DNA of 64,000 bases from Planctomycetota bacterium. Lineage in GTDB: Bacteria > Planctomycetota > GCA-002687715 > DRQF01. The DNA lies in assembly GCA_020639295.1 (NCBI GenBank), contig JACKGY010000010.1, positions 81,001 through 145,000 on the forward strand. Reading direction: 5' to 3'. Below the pieces are notes generated by a model, which worked only from the letters and a program-made list of their open reading frames with translations, did not search any database and was not told where the DNA came from. Shown in pieces: positions 61,075 through 64,000 of this stretch. Each line of letters starts with the position of its first letter. Within the stretch, counting starts at the first letter, position 1. Both the position numbers and the translations under genes were made by a program.

Positions 61075-61382
61075 TCGCGGATCGTTCTCACGTTTGAGTG
61101 CACGAGGGGCGTCGATTCGTCGGCGCCCCTCGTTCTTTGGTCACCGCGGCGTCGCGCCCGCTTCGCTCACCATCTCCACGAACGAGAGCGGCGACACGGA
61201 TCGCCGGAGGCCTTGCTCCGTCTCGACGGCGCACCGCCTCGGCCGCGGTCATCGTCATCCGACCGAGCCTGCTGCCTTCTTGATTCGTTGGTTCTCGGGT
61301 GTCCCGAATGCGAGGTCTTCCGGCCTCGTTCCCAGGGAACTGGTGAGCGACGCCGGGCAGGCCGCGTGCTGGAGCTTGGTCG
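61075..61382. other. 308-nt intergenic region
   Basis: It contains the DUF11 gene terminator (61102-61138). The remaining 240 nt, before the transglutaminase-like lipoprotein gene, hold no recognised RNA, repeat or reading frame with family likeness. Confidence 0.45.
61102..61138 (+). terminator. Terminator of the DUF11 lipoprotein gene
   Basis: Perfect 10-bp stem (61102-61111 and 61124-61133) followed by TCTTT. Confidence 0.75.
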
Positions 61383-61898
61383 ATGCGCCGCCCGCCAATC
61401 GTCTTGCTGGTGATTCCGTTCTTGGCGGCCTGCGCCAGCCCGACCAGGGTGACCGAGGGGGCCCCCGAGGGATTGCGGTCCATTGTCGCGGCTTTCAGCC
61501 AAACGGTCGAAGTGGCTCGTCGCGACCAGGATGTGACCTGGGTTCATGGATGGGACGGCAACGATCGGATCGCGGAGGAGGGCGGTGGGAATCTCCGAGG
61601 GCTCTGCTACGAGTGGCAGGAGCTCGTCTATCGGTCCGTCGGTCCGGTTGCGGCCCGGGTGGGCTGGCGGGCATCGATGATCGCGGTGAACGAGGACTGG
61701 TTCAGCGAGCATCACGCCGTGATGGTCCACGACCGGAATCTCGGGGACCCCCACGATGTGCTCGCCAGGCGTTCGACCGAAGCCTGGGTCCTTGATCCCT
61801 GGATTCACGGCGAAGCGGAGGTCTATCGGCTTCAAGACTGGCTGGCCATCCCGTGGATCGTCTTCGCTCCGGCACGGATCGAGCCGGATGAACCTTGA
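61383..61898 (+). CDS. Lipoprotein with transglutaminase-like Cys-His-Asp arrangement
   Basis: 171 residues. Lipobox FLAAC (C17). Three conserved-looking blocks follow in transglutaminase order: GLCYEWQELVY (Cys), SEHHAVMVHD (His) and AWVLDPWIHG (Asp). This is the catalytic triad order of the transglutaminase/papain-like superfamily. I could not confirm a named family. It would act in the envelope, perhaps as a protease or a peptide-bond remodeller. Confidence 0.65.
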   Translation: MRRPPIVLLVIPFLAACASPTRVTEGAPEGLRSIVAAFSQTVEVARRDQDVTWVHGWDGNDRIAEEGGGNLRGLCYEWQELVYRSVGPVAARVGWRASMIAVNEDWFSEHHAVMVHDRNLGDPHDVLARRSTEAWVLDPWIHGEAEVYRLQDWLAIPWIVFAPARIEPDEP

Positions 61899-61926
61899 GG
61901 TCGAAGTATCGGTACCGGGAATGACA

Positions 61927-61956
61927 CGGGGCCTCGCTCGATCGAGCGAGGCCCCG
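61927..61956. terminator. 30-nt perfect palindrome between convergent genes
   Basis: All 30 bases pair (arms of 12 bp about a short CGATCG centre). It lies between the transglutaminase-like lipoprotein gene and nhaA, as expected of a shared terminator. Confidence 0.75.
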
Positions 61957-61985
61957 CGTCCATTGATCTACGAGCGGCGACCGTC

Positions 61986-63299
61986 TCAGTGGTGATCGGT
62001 CTCCTTGTCGGCGCCGGCGACCTTCTGGGTCCCCATCACCTTGCCGGCAATGAAAGTCATGATCGCGGCCGAGAACGAGCCCAGCGCGCCCATCTTGGCC
62101 GCGTCCTGCACCGGAGTACCGGTCTTGAACGCCACCGAAGCAACGAACAGGGCGACGGTGAAGCCGATGGCGCCGGCGCAACCGAGGACGAAGAGGTCCT
62201 TGCTCGTCATCCCCTGGGGAAAGCCGAACTTGAGGCCTCGGGCGGCGAACATGCCGCAGACCCAGATGCCCACCGGCTTGCCGACGAGCAGCCCGATCAT
62301 TACCGCGGACGTCGCCCAACCGGCGGACGAGAAGGCGACGCCCGCGTTGAGCAGACCGAACATGCCGAGGATCAGCTCGACCGGCGTCTTCATCGAATGT
62401 TCGAAGTGGGTGAGGGTGTCGTCCTTCTCCATCTTGCTCCAGTCGAAGAGACCGGTGTCGACGTGGGCGTGGGGCATCGTGGGGATGATCGGAAGGAGTC
62501 CGAGGGCAGGATGCAGGCCGGCGAGGGCGAACCCGAACCACGAGCAGACACCACCCACGAGGATATAGGGCCAGAAACTGTGGAGCCTCATCCGCCGCAT
62601 CACCAGGCCGATGACCACGCCCGCAGCTGAGAGGAGGAGCCACATCGGCTCGACCGGTAGGTCCGGGTTGGGATAGAAGGCCGCGAGGATCACCAGCCCC
62701 AAGGCATCGTCGGCGATCGCGAGCAGGAGCAGGAAGGGAATCGCCGGGTGCCCGGCGCCGAAGACCATGCGCGCGACCATGTAGCTGAAGGCGATGTCGG
62801 TCGCGCAGGGGATGGCCCAGCCGCGAGAGAGTTCGGTGGCGTGATCGCCCGTATGCCAGACGCCACCCATCTTGGCGACGATGAAGTAGAAGAGAGCTGG
62901 CCCGGCCATGCCGCCCAGCGTGGCGATGAGCGGCGTCGCGGCCTTCTTCGGATTGCTCAGCGGGCCCCCCGGGAAGGTCGCTTCCCAGACCTCCTTGCCG
63001 GCGATGGCGAAGAAGAGGGCCATCAAGATGTCGTTGATGAGGTAGTGGAGCGTGATGCTCTTCTTCTTGGGCGCGTGCGAGCCGGGCTCCTCGACGACTT
63101 CCTTGGCCTCATCCTCGAGAGCCGGAACCTCGTGGGCCTCGTCGTGGTGGACGGCGCCCACGATGGTGTCGCCCCAGAGCTCCATGTGGAGGAAGTGCTC
63201 GTAGCTGTCCTTGTTGACGTTCGCCCAGACCAATGCGGCCACCGTGCCGATGATCAGGAACATCGAGTTCTCGAGGAGGAACCGGATCGTCTTGCGCAT
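61986..63299 (-). CDS. nhaA: Na+/H+ antiporter NhaA
   Basis: 437 residues with 11-12 membrane helices. The ion-site motifs are clear: AIPCATDIAFSYMVARM, LLLAIADDALGLVIL (the paired Asp) and MKTPVELILGMFGL. NhaA expels Na+ in exchange for protons. After the first helix there is a hydrophilic loop of about 30 residues rich in His and Glu (HHDEAHEVPALEDEAK), an insertion relative to E. coli NhaA that might act in pH sensing (inference). Confidence 0.94.
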   Translation of the reverse strand: MRKTIRFLLENSMFLIIGTVAALVWANVNKDSYEHFLHMELWGDTIVGAVHHDEAHEVPALEDEAKEVVEEPGSHAPKKKSITLHYLINDILMALFFAIAGKEVWEATFPGGPLSNPKKAATPLIATLGGMAGPALFYFIVAKMGGVWHTGDHATELSRGWAIPCATDIAFSYMVARMVFGAGHPAIPFLLLLAIADDALGLVILAAFYPNPDLPVEPMWLLLSAAGVVIGLVMRRMRLHSFWPYILVGGVCSWFGFALAGLHPALGLLPIIPTMPHAHVDTGLFDWSKMEKDDTLTHFEHSMKTPVELILGMFGLLNAGVAFSSAGWATSAVMIGLLVGKPVGIWVCGMFAARGLKFGFPQGMTSKDLFVLGCAGAIGFTVALFVASVAFKTGTPVQDAAKMGALGSFSAAIMTFIAGKVMGTQKVAGADKETDHH

Positions 63300-63389
63300 T
63301 TCCGACCTTTCGCTTGGTTTCCCTTCTTGATCGCGAGCGCGATCTCAAGCGTGATACCACATTTAGGTCGGTTCCGCGCCTGAAAGCCC

Positions 63390-64000
63390 TCACCGCGTCC
63401 TTCCCTCGCGTTCCAGGGCCTCGAGAAGAATGGACCTCGGAATCGATATCGGCACGATGCGCAGCTCGCCTGAGTGCTCCGGTCCTCTGCCGATCAGCAA
63501 TCCCAGCTTGAGAGCACCGAAGGTCGCCGTCACCGCCGCCCGGATCACCGGCCCGGGCGCGTCGCCGCTCGCGGCATCGAGCCCGGAGGGCAGATCAAGC
63601 GCCAAGATGGTCGGTGCTCGCCGGTTGATCTCCTCGATCCAACGGTCGCTTGGCGGACGTGCCGGTCCCCGGAGTCCGGTTCCGAGAAGTGCATCGACGA
63701 CGAGCGTGTTCTCGAGGCCGACCTCGTCTAGTAGTTTCCCTGGGGGTAGTCCGCGGCCGTCGATCAGCCGCACACCCGTGCCCCGAGCCATCTCGAGATT
63801 CTGGGCGGCGTCGCCGTCGACAGGGAAGGCGTCGGGGCCCGCGGTGAGGATGACCGAGACCGGCAACCCCTCGTTGTGCGCGTGCCGCGCGACGACGAGA
63901 CCGTCGCCCCCGTTGTTCCCTCGCCCCGCGACCACCAGGACGCGCTCCAGAGCATGGCGGCGCGCCAGCTCCTTGGCGACCAGATAGGCTCCCTGTCCGG
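63390..64000 (-). CDS. nnrE: NAD(P)HX epimerase (YjeF_N), C-terminal part, cut by the window edge
   Basis: About 203 residues visible; the 5' end lies outside. The frame continues upstream of the GTG at 63935 to the edge. YjeF_N signatures: VVAGRGNNGGDGLVVARH, VVDALLGTGLRG and ILALDLPSGLDAASG. It epimerises damaged R-NAD(P)HX so that NnrD can repair it. It ends after the epimerase domain, so the NnrD kinase domain is not fused in this gene. Confidence 0.93.
   Translation of the reverse strand, partial: GQGAYLVAKELARRHALERVLVVAGRGNNGGDGLVVARHAHNEGLPVSVILTAGPDAFPVDGDAAQNLEMARGTGVRLIDGRGLPPGKLLDEVGLENTLVVDALLGTGLRGPARPPSDRWIEEINRRAPTILALDLPSGLDAASGDAPGPVIRAAVTATFGALKLGLLIGRGPEHSGELRIVPISIPRSILLEALEREGRTR

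Overview
The window is a GC-rich, gene-dense bacterial chromosome segment made mostly of housekeeping genes, with no insertion sequence, prophage, CRISPR array or tRNA that I could recognise. Several features point to a Gram-negative, Planctomycetota-like bacterium: many lipobox proteins, a beta-barrel porin ending in Phe, an OmcB/DUF11-repeat lipoprotein, a SUMF1-like protein, PilT/PilB ATPases, a PATAN (DUF4388) protein and pyruvate phosphate dikinase. Other deep-branching Gram-negative phyla cannot be excluded; the phylum call is inference.

Layout. 1-9052 is mostly minus strand: a YhaN/SbcC-like ATPase (cut by the window edge) coupled to an SbcD-like protein with a degenerate metal site, a secreted discoidin-like/alpha-toroid protein, a membrane-anchored carboxypeptidase-regulatory-like protein, a PATAN/pseudo-PilT protein and PilT. 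9343-15073 holds two PilZ proteins, a free-standing B3/B4 protein, a translation-termination group (rpmE, prfA, a 4-TM protein, prmC) and ssb. 15472-24834 holds two exported proteins of unknown function, a Ski2-like helicase, a YebC protein, ppdK and a lipoprotein.

25206-30793 is a type IV pilus/type II secretion motor operon (GspE/PilB, PilT, GspE/PilB, PilC), followed by a two-TM histidine kinase. 32907-40199 runs through a membrane-tethered helix-turn-helix protein, an OmpA-type lipoprotein, a SUMF1-like protein, rsmA, dnaG and rpoD. 40255-42355 encodes a CdsZ-type zinc-ribbon protein and a PaaK/CapK-like adenylate-forming enzyme. The RNase P RNA gene lies on the minus strand at about 42412-42793. 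A porin plus haem-lipoprotein pair and an L,D-transpeptidase diverge from a striking 31-bp inverted repeat.

46316-57567 is a complete 11-gene complex I operon (nuoABCDHIJKLMN) with no nuoE, nuoF or nuoG, followed closely by a small protein with an RnfB-type 4Fe-4S motif. The window ends with a LEA14-like lipoprotein, the DUF11 lipoprotein, a transglutaminase-like lipoprotein, NhaA and the C-terminal part of NAD(P)HX epimerase.

The main threads are c-di-GMP-linked surface motility or secretion (MshEN motifs and PilZ domains beside PilT/PilB ATPases), core information processing, and a respiratory chain whose electron input is not obvious. The most unusual items are the pseudo-enzymes (SbcD-like, PilT-like), the operator-like palindrome at 45011-45041 and the NuoEFG-less complex I with its Fe-S neighbour.
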